From Glandiceps talaboti (Eukaryota > Hemichordata > Enteropneusta > Spengelidae), in NCBI RefSeq assembly GCF_964340395.1, contig NC_135571.1, positions 2,037,111-2,101,110 on the forward strand: a DNA stretch of 64,000 bases, given 5' to 3'. How positions within the stretch are numbered: the first letter of the stretch is position 1; each line of letters starts with the position of its first letter. The position numbers were made by a program, and so were the translations under genes. Positions 11,050 to 46,509 of this stretch are shown piece after piece. The notes under the pieces were generated by a model that was given only the letters and a program-made list of their open reading frames with translations, had not been told where the DNA came from and made no database searches.

Positions 11050-11130
11050 AGAATAAAAAACTTCCCTACCTACCCACCCTGTTTTGATATTGGGCGTTAT
11101 CGGAACCCCACATTTATTTTCTTTGGCCAA
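11050..11130. mobile_element. GGTTCCG MITE fragment
   Basis: Contains CTACCTACCCACC followed by a TTATCGGAACCCCACATTT end and TTTGGCC, matching one end of the family seen complete at 33360-33715. Confidence 0.5.
11052..11057 (+). promoter_or_regulatory. Possible poly(A) signal of TRIM-NHL gene 1
   Basis: AATAAA 92 nt downstream of the TGA stop. Plausible, but it lies next to a MITE fragment, so not secure. Confidence 0.4.
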
Positions 11131-11866
11131 ATAGAGATAACTTAAGGAATAGTAACAGTGTGGCAATGGAAGAAACTCTGCCAATGCCAGCGGTAAAAAA
11201 GGCAAACTGTATTTAAACACATATTATGGCATCATTATGCCAATATGTAATTTTTAAGTTTTTCAGTAGGTGAGAATATTCACATTATTATACTTACACT
11301 GAAGTTAACTACCATGGTGAACAATACTCATACACAAAGACATTGTCTTGGATAGCTTACAAGTTAACTGTTTACTTGAATGACAAACTTATCAACAATC
11401 ACTGATACTCCACAGCCTAAATATACAAAAGGCAACATGACTTTAAATCGAGTTGAATCCCCAGTACAAGTACTAGCACAGTTCCTGAACTACAAACTTT
11501 AAATATCAATTGCCAAAGATGATGGGACAGTAGTCCACTTTCACTGTTTTTTTATTTCATATTATCGCTCGTTTTTGACAATCACTGGCCATCTGCAGCT
11601 GTAAAATTCCCATGTTATATGCCAACTTTCTTGTAGTATAGGTTAAGTTTGAATTTGTTATAATAATCAGATTTCATAAGGGTACCCTCACTTCTGGACA
11701 AATGACTGCTCCTAACAGTGCTCCTAGTGGCAACACATACAATTATTATGTAAATGACTCATTAATATTCATAGGACATTCAGTAATAAGTATAAAGGGA
11801 TATGTATCAAGTTTCATTTTAGAATGATGTAGTGATGTTTCAGATACTGTATTCATGCATCGTACA

Positions 11867-11894
11867 GCCAGACAGACAAATAGACAGACAAATA

Positions 11895-11932
<38 letters not shown>

Positions 11933-11993
11933 AAATCATAACAACCCTTCTCTTACTGGAGACAGTCAGACAGAAAGACAGACAGACAGACAT

Positions 11994-12036
<43 letters not shown>

Positions 12037-12106
12037 AACAAACAAAAAGCATAACATAACCCTTCCCTTACAGGAGACTGACAGACAGACAGACAGACAG
12101 ACAAAA
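11867..12106. repeat. (GACA)n/(CA)n microsatellite cluster
   Basis: Three blocks of CAGA/GACA repeats and one (CA)n block, separated by two near-copies of an AACCCTTC(T/C)CTTAC spacer. The spacer duplication shows the whole unit was tandemly copied. Confidence 0.9.
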
Positions 12107-12389
12107 CCATATCATACCCTAGTAAAAGTAAAAATGAAAAAATGTTTGACCAGTTAAATAAAATAAATTACAAATACTACCAAGCACCTCTCAAACAAAA
12201 TTTTAATTCTTGAAAATAAACAACATTTATGAAAACATGAAGAGTTTAAAAGTAATTATGAATATATCTACATAATTTGAAAGTACTGATAGATAAGAAC
12301 ACTCAAAACAATCATACCCTTCCTTATTTCTTTCACAAAACCAACAAATAAATTATTTGTAAGACAATCTATTTATAAGTAAAACATTG

Positions 12390-12760
12390 CATCTATCAGT
12401 GTTATTCTGTGTTGTGATTGGTTAAAAACTATCATGTGACTCGATTATGACCTTGTATCTATCAGTGTTATTGTGTGGTGTAACTGGACAGAAGTTATCC
12501 TGTGATTACAGATTTGTATCGATCAGTACTATCCTGTCTTGTGATTGGTCAGAAACTATCACATGACTTCAACATTGTATATATCTATCCATGGAAATCC
12601 TGTGTTCTGATTTGTGAGAAACTCATGTGACGACAATCGTACAGTAATATTCTGATTAGAGTCAGGAACTGTCAATAATATTAGTAGTCATATGACTACA
12701 ACATTGTCTCTATCTATGGAAATCCTGTGTTCTGATTGGTTAGAAACTGTCATGTGACTA
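12390..12760. repeat. Degenerate ~70-bp tandem repeat
   Basis: Five to six diverged units of the form TATCAGTGTTATTCTGTG, then TGTGATTGGT, then GAAACTATCATGTGAC. Each unit carries a GATTGGT (inverted CCAAT) and a CATGTGAC element. Confidence 0.65.
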
Positions 12761-13559
12761 GGTTGGCGGAGTAATTTTATTAGTGTGTTGAAGTTTTCTG
12801 TGATTTTATTATTATTCATGTATCCTTGATTATTTTGAAACAGTTTGTTGTTTTTGTTTTTGGTTTATCTTGTTTTATTTTTTCCCAGTAACGGTATTTT
12901 AACTTTAGTAACTCTACCTTGTATTTGATCAGACTTTTACGACTTGTTTTATTGATCAACTTGGCTTGTTTGTTTTTTTTCCTTTTGTTTTTGTGTATAA
13001 GATATTTATTTTACTGTGTGAACTCACGCAATTTGACGATTTTATTTTGGTCAGATTTTTGTTTTCATAAACCATGTATTATAATTGTACAGAATTTTTC
13101 TGATTGGCATCAGAAACTGTCATAAATATTAGTAATGGCCTTGAAACAATATTATATTAAATAATTCACTTTCAGAGAACTGCAAACAAAAATGTTTGAA
13201 TTTGATTTTATTTAAAAGTCACATGATAATTTGTTGTCACAAGGTATGGACACAATAGGATGAACCATTTATTATTTCACTGGCAATAAATGACAGCTGT
13301 AACATCTACACATGTTTTTATAATTATAATAATATTGAATTCTATTATTACACGATTCTTTCATCCTTCGTTGGTAACACAACATCAATAAACAGATATG
13401 ATACAATAAATTCAGCTGTCTACATTATTCATGAAATTATTCAGTTCCACTTGATAGCAAACTCTTAAATTGTTTATAGACAGTAACACTTCATGAAGTT
13501 CTGATTGAAATCAATCTGCAGATAACACTGTGATTCACAGATTATTCTGTCTGCTCGTC

Positions 13560-13876
13560 TCTATGTATGTGTGTTTACACATATGCATGTACGTACGTAC
13601 ATACATACATACGTACGTATGTATGTATCTATCTATCTATCTATGGATGTATGTATGTATGTATGTATGTATGTATGTATGTATGGATGCATGTATGTAT
13701 GTATGTATGTATGTATGTATGTATGTATGTATGTATGGTACGTACGTACGTATGTACGTACATATGCATGTATGTATATATGTACATATGTATGTCTGTA
13801 TGTATGTATACAAGTGCATGCATGCATGCACATGCGTGTATGTATGCATGTGTTTATGTACAATGTATGTGTGTGC
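13560..13876. repeat. (TATG)n compound microsatellite with ACGT and GCATG variants
   Basis: About 310 bp of TATG-type repeats with GTAC, TCTA and GCATGCATGCATG interruptions. Overlapping long frames are artefacts. Confidence 0.92.
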
Positions 13877-14114
13877 CAATAGTAACATTTGAAACGTTAC
13901 AAACATTCCACAAATACATTCCATAAATATATTCCATAAACCCATACCAAGGTAAAGTAAAGAATATAATGTATGCATTATAAAACATATCCCCATAAAA
14001 GATGTATGGTTCAGAAATAATCAGTCTATATTTATAGTCAAAACGTTTGTCTTCTTGTTTATAGACATATATGGGGTGCAGTCCTGAAAAAGATATACAT
14101 GTATGATACACATC

Positions 14115-14630
14115 ATTCTATTACAAGTTTCCACATGCACATAATGATCCTATTTTTATATCTGCATGCACAGTGCATGATTTTAATTAGTGTCCACATG
14201 CACTTAATATGATCCTATTTCATATACCTACATGTACATTTCAATGTCCACATGCACAATGCATGATTTTTACATTGTCCACTTGCACATAATATGATCC
14301 TGTTTCACATTCAATGTAGTATCTACATGGTGTATTTAATGTACCGTGTATAGAACATAAATTTAAACCAACCCTCAAATGAAATGTCCATGTGCACAGT
14401 ACATAATTCGTACCATTCCACATGCTCAATATTTCCTTCCAAAATATCCACATGTACAATTTACCACCCCTTAAAATGTCCACATGCTAAAGTACATCAT
14501 GCCTTACAGAACATACACATGCAAAGCACATGATTTAAAATAGTGTCCACATGCAAAGCACATGATTTCAAATAGTGTCCACATGCACAGCGCATGATTT
14601 TGATATACCATTCACATGCTCAATATTTAA
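14115..14630. repeat. Cryptic repeat with the unit TCCACATGCACA...ATGATTTT
   Basis: At least ten irregularly spaced copies of (T)GTCCACATGC followed by (A)CAATGCATGATTTT-like sequence. In the last ~120 bp the spacing becomes regular at about 37-38 bp (two near-identical AAAGCACATGATTT units). Confidence 0.7.
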
Positions 14631-14849
14631 TCCTATACAAAGCTACTTAATCTGAATTTAAGACATATTCTTTGATCAAATTTAACATATTAATATTTCT
14701 TTCCTGAAACTGACCAGTTATATATAAATTTATTATTTATCCATATTAGATAATATTATCTCTTTTACATTTAACTTGAATTAGAATTAAAACCAATCTC
14801 CACGTACTAAGTACAACCAGAGTTTGGGATTCACATATCTATCATATAC

Positions 14850-15232
14850 AACTACTGACATCAGACCGTGGACGAATGGAACCTGTCACAAACAGGGAAA
14901 GTAAACAATTGAATTGGATTAATAACACTTGGCACAGCAAGTAGGAAGCACAGAGACTTGTATTACACTCCATCATTTGATAAGAACACTTTTATGGCCA
15001 CTTTACTTAATAGTTCACTTTCACAAACAAAGTTCCAGTTCCCCTGGCACTTCATGTACACATAAAGATGCCATAAAACTGTTTTTTTCAAATGATGGAA
15101 TGTAATACTTGTAGAAGTCTCTATACTCCCAAAATGCTATGCAAAGTGTTATTAATCCAATTCATTTGTTCAATTTTTCCTGACACAGGTCCACGTCTAC
15201 GGTCTGATGTCGGCAGTTGTAGTTAACCCTAC
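14850..15232. mobile_element. Foldback MITE with ~150-bp terminal inverted repeats, copy 1
   Basis: The left arm starts ACTACTGACATCAGACCGTGG and contains TGAATTGGATTAATAACACTT. The right arm carries the reverse complement (AGTGTTATTAATCCAATTCA ... GGTCTGATGTCGGCAGTTGT). A short centre contains CCCCTGGCACTTCATGTACA. There is no coding capacity. Other copies are at 29680-30025, 51843-52297 and 58262-58629. Confidence 0.85.
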
Positions 15233-15434
15233 TCTGGCCATTGAGATCTCAGTTTATAATTTAGACACAAACAAAACTATTGTTTTTGTAGATTACACAA
15301 GCGGATAATAGTGGTAATTTGTTCTGCCCATATAATCACCCTGTAATAAAGATAATTTAGACACTGCAAGTCCCCAAAATGTACACTTCCAGATTATGGA
15401 AATCATCAGAAATGGCAGCATATTCTGAGTACAA

Positions 15435-16195
15435 TTCTCAGTACCTGCAATAGCTTGTTTTACCTCATACTAGAGGGTCAAAATAGAACAAGAAGGTCGA
15501 CTTATTCTCAGTACCTGCAATAGCATTTTACCTCCTGCTAGAGGGTCAAAATAGAACAAGAAGGTTGACTTATCCTCAGTACCTGTAATAGCATTTTACC
15601 TCATGCTAGAGGGTCAAAATAGAACAAGAAGGTTGACTTATTCTCAGTACCTGTAATAGCATTTTACATCATGCTAGAGGGTCAAAATAGAACAAGAAGG
15701 TTGACTTATTTTCAGTACCTGTAATAGCATATTACATCATGCTAGAGGGTCAAAATAGAACAAGAAGGTTGACTTATTCTCAGTACCTGCAATAGCATTT
15801 TACATCATGCTAGAGGGTCAAAATAGAACAAGAAGGTTGACTTATTCTCAGTACCTGTAATAGCATATTATCTCATGCTAGAGGGTCAAAATGGAACATG
15901 AAGGTTAACTTATTCTCAGTACCTGTAATAGCATATTATCTCATGCTAGAGGGTCAAAATGGAACATGAAGGTTAACTTATTCTCAGTACCTGTAATAGC
16001 ATTTTATCTCATGCTAGAGGGTCAAAATAGAACATGAAGGTTAACTTATTCTCAGTACCTGCAATAGCATTTTATCTCATGCTAGAGGGTCAAAATAGAA
16101 CAAGAAGGTTGACTTAATCTCAGTACCTGTAATAGCATTTTATCTCATGCTAGAGGGTCAAAATAGAACATGAAGGTCGACTTATTTTCATGGGC
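15435..16195. repeat. 68-bp minisatellite, about 11 units
   Basis: The unit runs TTATTCTCAGTACCTGTAAT, AGCATTTTACATCATGCTAG, AGGGTCAAAATAGAACAAGA, AGGTTGAC. Successive CTCAGTACC motifs are 68 bp apart (for example 15507 and 15575). Units differ at a few sites and neighbours share variants, as expected from unequal exchange. Confidence 0.93.
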
Positions 16196-16731
16196 ACCTA
16201 AGGTAATACATATGAATCGTGTGCAGCAGATGTTATAGTGTCGACCATAAATCAAATCTTCGTTATTTTTATGATGCACCTAGTCAATAATATTTCTATT
16301 TTAGGTACCAAGAATAAAACAAACATCGATTTCATGGCTTCTATCAACATGCTGCTACAATATTTTTAGTTTGTGTTTATGTCCGTAAACCATGACCTTG
16401 ATTTCCAGAGTAGAAAATGTACAAAATAATCGCAAAAGATCACTTTAAAGTACATGTACTTGTAATTCTTCTCTGTGAAAGATAACAACACATACTTTAC
16501 ACAATCACAAGAGATATTGCTTAACAATAACTAAGCACCAATAACAAAACTAGAAAAGTTTACATCATTTGTAAATCCACGTATCATGTAATTTTATTTT
16601 TATATGTTATCACCACTTGTGATAAAGTGATGCCAAATTCATATAATCATTCACGCTGTGATAACCTTGGTTCTAAAAAGCACTGAACTGTGTACATACA
16701 TTTAAATGGCATAAGATGAGTTGATAGATTG

Positions 16732-16746
16732 GGGGGGGGGGGGGGG
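16732..16746. repeat. G15 homopolymer
   Basis: Fifteen consecutive G on the plus strand, followed by a GGTTCCG-MITE end fragment near 16785-16830 (ATTACGCTCAATTTTAG). Confidence 0.9.
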
Positions 16747-16926
16747 CAAGTTTTTCTGCATATTAAAATATATCTTATTATTCTATAATTGTGTGATTCC
16801 AATTACGCTCAATTTTAGAATTTTTTTAGGCCTTACTGAAGTATATTTAATCATCACTTGGTGTTGACACAACTCAAACCTAGCATTTAGGAGTAACATA
16901 TGAACAATTGACAACATCATATATTG

Positions 16927-17278
16927 TCAGTGGCCGAGTAGTTAAACCACTTGCCTCTTACTACTGTGGTCGGGGTTCAAACCCATTCAGGGTTGGCAGT
17001 GACCGAGTGGTTAAACCACTTGCCTCTTACCACTGTGGTCGGGGTTCAAACCCATTCAGGGTTTGATTAAATTTACCCCACTGTAAGTAGAGTAAGAAGA
17101 GTTTTGTTCAGTTTGACTCTACCGAACAATGCAGGTTTTCCCCCGGTACTCCGGTTTCCTCCTGCATTAACACTGAACCCATGAGGGAAAGCCATCACTG
17201 GACTACTTGGGCTACAAATGTTTATATACTTAAAGAACAATCCAGTATAAATAAAGATTATTATTGTAGGTATACTAA
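16927..17278 (+). mobile_element. tRNA-derived SINE with duplicated tRNA head
   Basis: The head has an A-box-like TGGCCGAGTAGTT and a B-box GGTTCAAACCC. It is tandemly duplicated with a 69-bp period (16928 and 16997). The body contains CCGGTACTCCGGTTTCCTCC and ACTGAACCCATGAGGGA, and the end is AATAAAGATTATTATT. A diverged copy lies in the opposite orientation at 38965-39243. RNA polymerase III transcription by tRNA-type boxes and mobilisation by a LINE are established for such elements. Confidence 0.85.
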
Positions 17279-17299
17279 TATGTCATGGAAATAGTTGTT

Positions 17300-17851
17300 A
17301 TGTAAACAACATGAGTGATAATTTGTAGTTGGTACAACCTATGAAAAGTGTTTGCTTGCTTGTGGTAAACAGGTATGAGGCAAGTTTCATGCAAAAGACA
17401 ATACAATGTAATTAGCGTCAGTAACTTATCAAAGTATATATACTACTGGAACCACGATCCCATGACTCTGTTTACTGACAGAACACGACACATTATAACA
17501 TTGAGTATGACTGTTACTGTTACATTAAAACGTCCACAGATATAAACAAACTGTTCAAAAGCACTGCATGAACTTACAGACTCACTTGCCATTGTTTTTG
17601 TATGAGTTATATTTTTTTTTACCTAAGTTTGTCTTTGCGTGAAGTGTTTCCATGGCTCACTTCATTCAAGCAAACACATCAGTGTTTTTTGGACTGTTGT
17701 ATTTCTCTTATAAAGCAATATCTCATCCTGGCTGTGCGATAGCCAGTGTTTCCTTTGTACGAATTTCATTATGACAATTCCATAGTTGGTATATTCTTGT
17801 ATAATTTCACCATGATGGTGATTTCATGGGTGGTATATTCTTTGTATAGTT
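17300..17851. other. 3' flank of the ARHGAP1-like gene
   Basis: Likely 3' UTR and downstream sequence on the minus strand. I see no clear AATAAA on that strand. Short diverged repeats of GTATATTCTTGTAT...TTCACCATGATGGTGATTTC occur at 17765-17880. Confidence 0.45.
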
Positions 17852-40788
<22,937 letters not shown>

Positions 40789-41097
40789 GATGTATATCTG
40801 TTCGTAATTTATTAACTCAGTTGTTGACGTGATCGGGGCATCGATCACCGGCATTCCATGGCATACTGGTCAGTCAATGACGCTTAGACTAGCTAATAAA
40901 TAACTTTGATTTTTGATGTGTTTTTTTTTTCGCGCAATAATCATCACATGTTTCACAATACATTATCGGGGTTTTTGAGATTTTGTCTCTTTCTTTTTGT
41001 CATCTAGGTTTACGGATAAAAACAAAGTTCGTCAACATCATAAAAACGCACGAAGCGATGGAAAAACCACAGGGAGCTCAGGCTCAGTTATTTTTCG

Positions 41098-41318
41098 GTT
41101 ACAAATACAAACAAACAGGTAAACAAACAAACAAACAAAACACGAACACCAACAAGTAAGTAAACAAACAAACAAACAAACAAACAAACACAAACAAACA
41201 CACGCACAAACAAACAAACAAACCAACCAACCAACCAACCAACCAACCAACCAACCAACCAACCAACCAACCAACCAACCAACCAACCAACCAACCAACC
41301 AACCAACCAACAAACAAA

Positions 41319-41373
<55 letters not shown>

Positions 41374-41376
41374 AAA
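41098..41376. repeat. (AAAC)n(AACC)n(AAAT)n compound microsatellite
   Basis: Three successive tetranucleotide blocks over ~280 bp; the long minus-strand Leu-Val-Gly-Trp frames here are artefacts. Confidence 0.95.
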
Positions 41377-41939
41377 CAAAACAATTAAACTGCCAAATGA
41401 GTAGATACATACATGAGCAAACAACAACAAACCAACGAACAAACAAACACTACCCCCCCCCTCCCCCCAGCAATGTACAATATATAGGGTTGGATAGGCA
41501 ACTGCATAACCATTCAGCAAATATCTAGCATGCATGATCAGCATGTAGGTAAATATTTTTAAAAACTGTACAGTTGTGCTACGCCATTGGGTCTTTTTTT
41601 TATAATTATGTCCCCCGAAAATAAATGATGACCCAGAAAAATGAAAGTCTTGGAACAGTATGTCCCACTCTTTCAAAAGGTTGCAACACTACTTCAACAG
41701 TCTGTCAAGATTATAGTCTATAAAACGGTATGTAATATCCTAGCTCTGCCAGGATATGCACTCGAAGAATTCCGACGTCGATACATCTCCGTTATCGAGC
41801 CCTCCGTAAACGTGCACATGTCTGAGCGTATACTTTCATACCTAGTTATCATATATAAAAAATATGTGTTTAGTACCGGTACCTTGTTTCATCCATGGCA
41901 TTTAATTATCATGGAAGCATGTATTGTAAGGCATATTAA

Positions 41940-42005
41940 CCAAAAAAAAATGTGAGGTTCCGATTACGCTCAATTTTAGAATAGGTGGGATAGGTATATA
42001 TATAT
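41940..42005. mobile_element. GGTTCCG MITE end fragment
   Basis: AAATGTGAGGTTCCGATTACGCTCAATTTTAGAATAGGTGGGATAGG-type end (split across the family motifs), cut off by a TATA run. Confidence 0.55.
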
Positions 42006-42245
42006 GCATAACTTTACACTCAGGTTCTATAAGCTTATTTAAATAATATGGTTAACGATACAGCTCTCACATAGATATTTCGAAGAGAGTGAGCTCATCT
42101 TCATCGGTGGGTCTCCAGTTCTATCAAATGAAGAGGAGTTCAGTCTGTTCGAAACATTTGGGTCAGAAATGTATGGATCGCGATATTTTTATAGACAGAA
42201 CCTCACTTTGTAAATATATATATATATATTTATGCAGGCGCCCCG

Positions 42246-42611
42246 ATGGAAAGAGTTCACCTTAACTTCCTTGGCCCCCTCCCACTGACGGACCAAGGCA
42301 ATCAGCACATCTTAGTAATGGTGGACCAGTTCTCCAAATGGGTAGAGTGTATTCCACTCTCATCCCAGACAGCAGAAGTGACTGTCTGTGCAGCAGTGGA
42401 CCAATTCTTCTCTTGGTTAGGATACCCTTTCGAGATCTTTATGGACCAGGGACCCAACTTCGAAAGCAGGCTGTTCAAGGCAATCTGTGAAATGCTGCAA
42501 ATCCACAAAGCAAGGACGACTTGTTATGAATGGTACCATGGGCGCTTTGTAAAAATAACAGCACAAGCAGCCCATAAATTAGACAAATATACCTGTCCAA
42601 CCTGTCACTAA
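42246..42611 (+). pseudogene. Ty3/Gypsy-type integrase fragment fused to half a PHD finger
   Basis: Residues 1-91 match the N-terminal half of a retrotransposon integrase core: MERVHLNFLGPLP, VMVDQFSKWVE with catalytic Asp 27, and a second Asp 67 in MDQGPNF (the usual Thr before DQG is Met). The segment with the third catalytic Glu is missing. From residue 93 the frame continues as CYEWYHGRFVKI ... DKYTCPTCH, which fits the C-terminal half of a PHD finger (C-x2-[WY]-[YF]-H ... C-P-x-C); one zinc Cys is Phe. The piece is a non-functional mosaic. Confidence 0.75.
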
Positions 42612-42851
42612 CCGTTGCTGTACTTTCCCCTCTTCTCTTTTTCAGACCACTTACAGTTATACTAAAGTCTGTGCTGATGGCTTCATTTGATTCTTCTCCA
42701 TCCGCCAAGTGTGACTGGCTCCCAAGCGGCAGTACCAATGACCCACAACAACTACAATGAGTCATAAATGGAGGGAGCGGGCCAGTCGCATTTGGTGGCA
42801 AAATGAAGAAAAGATATGAGAAGCAACCCGAAAAAGCAAAGTCATGCCCCA

Positions 42852-42989
42852 GGAGGGCAAAAGCCCAACTCCCCAGCCTACATCAGTGATGTAGCCGGGC
42901 TTGTTGCCAAGCTCCGTGGCATCAGGACCACCCAGTTGCTTGACATCACGGCAGCAAACTCCAGACGCCTCTTCGGCTTTCACGAATAG
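42852..42989 (+). pseudogene. TatD-like hydrolase C-terminal fragment
   Basis: The plus-strand frame reads QKPNSPAYISDVAGLVAKLR, then TTQLLDITAANSRRLFGF and HE with TAG at 42987-42989. This is the C-terminal helix region of TatD metal-dependent hydrolases (NxPAY ... LRG ... NxxRLF). It matches 63871-64000 at high nucleotide identity, in the same orientation. No ATG-bounded frame covers it. Confidence 0.8.
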
Positions 42990-43029
42990 ACATAATACGG
43001 CTCTGTGACGGCACACCTGTCTATCTGAA

Positions 43030-43400
43030 AATACATGCACCCAAATTGGCATTCCCTGTAGGACAAACTGACACTCTTACAGTGGGAGCAGAAATTTCTC
43101 TGTCCCTGAACTGCTCTCGACATGGGAGACATGGTCTGGCACATTATACATAAGTGAACTCTCCCCATCCATTTCCCCAGTTTTGGAACCTGGATGGGGT
43201 AACCTACCACAGTGGTTTCCCATCACAAAACAATAACCTGCCACTTCCCTTTTCTGACAGAGTTCTTCACTATAGAAATAAACCAATAAACCTGCCACCT
43301 TGCCCCCCCCCCCCGTTTGGCTGATGGGAGGGCGTAACCTACCTCGGTGGTTTGTTTTTATTAAATCTCCCACCTTGTCCGGTCACCCTGATAATGAGGG
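43030..43400. repeat. Mosaic repeat downstream of TatD fragment
   Basis: Two related blocks of about 130 bp: (C/G)GTTTGG(C)TGATGG ... GTAACCTACC(A/T)C(A/G)GTGGTTT at 43190-43215 and 43310-43350. No protein recognised; C8-9 runs are present. Confidence 0.45.
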
Positions 43401-44900
43401 AGACCATAATTAAGCCCAGTAAAAATGACATAATTATTTGTTAGTCCAAAACTAAAAGGACATATTTATTCCTCTTTCACTATTTACAATTGGTCAAACT
43501 ATAAGACACCTGTACAATTACTCCCCCCCCAACAAAACATAAAAATGATGATAATTGTGATGTGAATATTAGAAAACATAAAAATAATGATAATTGCAAT
43601 TGGCCCTATTTGTAGATGTATTTATACAATTACTCCCCCCCCCACCATCACCAAACATAGAAATATTACCAACTGTTCCCCTCAGTCCTTAGTTTAGTCT
43701 TAATCCCATCAAAGGGGGGAGCACAGCCCCACTAGTCACTAGTTCTATAAAACTGGGGGTTTGTAGTGTCAGGTGACTGACATGTGACTAAAGCCCTCAA
43801 CGCCCACCAAGGACTGAATGGAATATTTCAAGCAACTACAAACAGAACAGATCTGGACAACGATAGAAGCACATCTCCGAGACAATTTTAGTGATACTTC
43901 GGCGATACTCTACTATCTAGATCCAGATAATACCAACACACAAGACTTGGGAAACCAACTCAAGCCAAACCAAGTATTCTGATCTACCCTAGACTAATAA
44001 TACAAAGGTAAGAATACTTTAGTATGGTATGGTATGGTATGGTATGGTATGGGAATGGTATGGTATGGTATGGTATTGTATTGTATTATATGCATAGACC
44101 CTCTTATTCCCAGGGTGTGAGATCAAAGTACAGTAATATGAAATCCATACATTTCATATTACTAAACTTCTGACGCCTGGTCTGAACTACGTTGAATTAT
44201 TTGTAAAACATTAACCTGTACAGCTACGATGAAAGTAAATTTTTAATTTTTTTAATTTTTTTCTCACACTGAATATACAATTAGTTCTTATTTTCACTTC
44301 AAGCTCTCTATTTGTCGATGTATTTTTATGTTCAAGGTGACTCATAAGCCCGATGGGCTGGGTGTCACTCTATTGAAATTGTTAATTACTTACTTACTTG
44401 CTTACTTATTTACTTCCTTATAGCCCAGTCAGTCTAGCTGAAATTTAGGCCGTATCTCGACAAAATTGTACCCGAAATATTTTTTAGCGTGTTGCTCAGA
44501 ATTTCATGGTAAATAATATATCAAAACTCTAAGTGGTGGAACATGGTGAAAAATGGCGTTTCTTAATTACCATAGTTAGTGAAAAAATAATATCCATGAA
44601 ATATCATTTGTTCAAAAACCCATGTAAGTAACTTTAATTGCATTATTTCAAAACAATGACTTGTATGGTATTCACATGGAATTTACATACTGACCATAAT
44701 TCCATATCGCCATTAAATGAAGTACTTTGTTTGGGTTTTTGCTTTGTTACTATGATAAACAGATTTGCTATACAGATTGATTCTATGTCGTTTTGGAAGC
44801 ATACCGCTCGATAGGTCAGCAATGTCACCAGAGCTAGAGGGTTATTGATGGGGTCAAAGCACAAGATCAATCATTTGATTGTTTGTGTGCGTTTTCTCAA
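43400..44900. other. Intergenic, mostly featureless
   Basis: Holds two near-copies of AATTACTCCCCCCCC...ACATA(A/G)AAAT (43515-43680) and a (GGTAT)n array at 44023-44090. No gene recognised. Confidence 0.5.
44023..44090. repeat. (GGTAT)n pentanucleotide microsatellite
   Basis: About 12 GGTAT units with a small interruption, grading into GTATT. Confidence 0.9.
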
Positions 44901-44984
44901 ACCATTGATGTCTCATCGATGCTAAAATAATGTTTGTCATTACAAGAAAAACAACAATGATAATTATTAGAAACCGTACGACCG

Positions 44985-45175
44985 ATCGTGGAGGGAAAAA
45001 AAGTGATAAAGCTACTTGTATGAGAATCGACAGTGAGCGTGCGACTGGTCGTGGACAATAGACAGTGAAACAAAAAATACTTCTTCTTCAATGGGCTGTG
45101 ACCGTGGAACTGGTCGTGGACAATAGACAGTGAAACAAATTACTTCTTCTTCACTGGGTCAAGACCGTACGACAT
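44985..45175. repeat. ~72-bp tandem repeat, about 2.5 units
   Basis: GACCGTGGAACTGGTCGTGGACAATAGACAGTGAAAC... ACTTCTTCTTCA(A/C)TGGG recurs at 45000-45095 and 45095-45165, with a diverged unit before it. Confidence 0.75.
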
Positions 45176-46157
45176 ACCACCTAGTGCACCTTATAATCAA
45201 GTTCTCACCACTCATCCGAATGTACCGATAGAAACGTCTTTGGTAATATCACCATACTCCGCCATTTTTTCCTTTAGGGAGTGTCCAGATTTTACTTCCA
45301 GGGGGGGGAAAGGATTTTCAGGGGGGGGCATCAATTTTTCTCAGGAAAAATTAGGGGGGGGGTAAACAAAAATTTCACAATTTTCTAGGGAGGTCATGGT
45401 AAAAATCATGATTATGTAATGCAATATAAATCAACTGCAATTCTGGCACTTCTCAAAGTAATATATATTTCTTGTGTTCTCTTTTTTTCTGTTGCTCTTC
45501 CCAATATTTGGATCTAATGTTTTTTACTCTCTCCAGATTTTCAGATATTCAATGTAGTTTTTGACAACACTTATGCTGACAATATATTTCTTTGCAAAAC
45601 GAGATATAGAAATTTCATCATGTAACTGTTTGAAGCATACAGCCTTTTATGTTGGCATGGGGTTGGAAGTCGTCAACAGTTTGGTTTGTGATTGCGAAAT
45701 CACCTAATACTGGAAATAGAAGTTAAACTTATATATTAGTCAAAGTATAACGAGCAAAAATGTTGATAGTTATTCTGTTTTTGAGTATTCCTTCCAACAG
45801 TAAAAATGTTCACATTTATACTTGCATTGTTGACAAGTTGAGCACCACAAACTGGCATTGGAACTAAAGTTGTTTTCAATACGTATCTAAAAAGTAGAAC
45901 AGTTGTAATTGTGTAGTATTTAAATTAAGTATACCCGCATTGCCCAATGGAAATATGGTGTTCTTGCCATTGTGCATGAAATGGTTATCTTCCTTTTTTC
46001 AATATAATGATTTACCCTGTAAATGTTTATACACAGAAACTTTATAAGTTATTTTATGAGTATTTTTTTTAGCACAACTGAACAAAGGTTCAGAGGTTCA
46101 AAGGCTATACGCGTGGCGCTGAAGTTGTGTTTGTGTGTATGTGTGTGTTATGTAATT

Positions 46158-46201
46158 GTATGCATACATACATACATACATACATACATACATACATACA
46201 T

Positions 46202-46238
<37 letters not shown>

Positions 46239-46335
46239 TACATACATACATACATACATACATACATACATACATACATGCATGCATACATGCAAACATG
46301 CATACATGCATACATGCATGCATGCATACATACAT

Positions 46336-46374
<39 letters not shown>

Positions 46375-46458
46375 CATACATACATACATACATACATACA
46401 TACATACATACATACACACACATACATACATACATACATACATACATACATACATACA
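46158..46458. repeat. (CATA)n/(CA)n compound microsatellite
   Basis: About 300 bp of CATA with two (CA)n blocks and an interior CATG block; near mirror order. Long frames in all six frames are artefacts. Confidence 0.95.
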
Positions 46459-46509
46459 ATTAACTTCCACAAACAAAAAAGTAGATCAAAACATGTTTGC
46501 TTGTTTTGT

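Noticed and set aside
15435-16195. CRISPR-like array
   Set aside because: Units are head-to-tail without unique spacers, and the DNA is eukaryotic.
16927-17070. Functional tRNA gene
   Set aside because: A and B boxes are present but the cloverleaf is incomplete and the unit is followed by a SINE body; read as a SINE head.
41038-41676. 212-codon minus-strand frame rich in Leu-Val-Gly-Trp
   Set aside because: Created by AAAC/AACC/AAAT arrays; no protein family.
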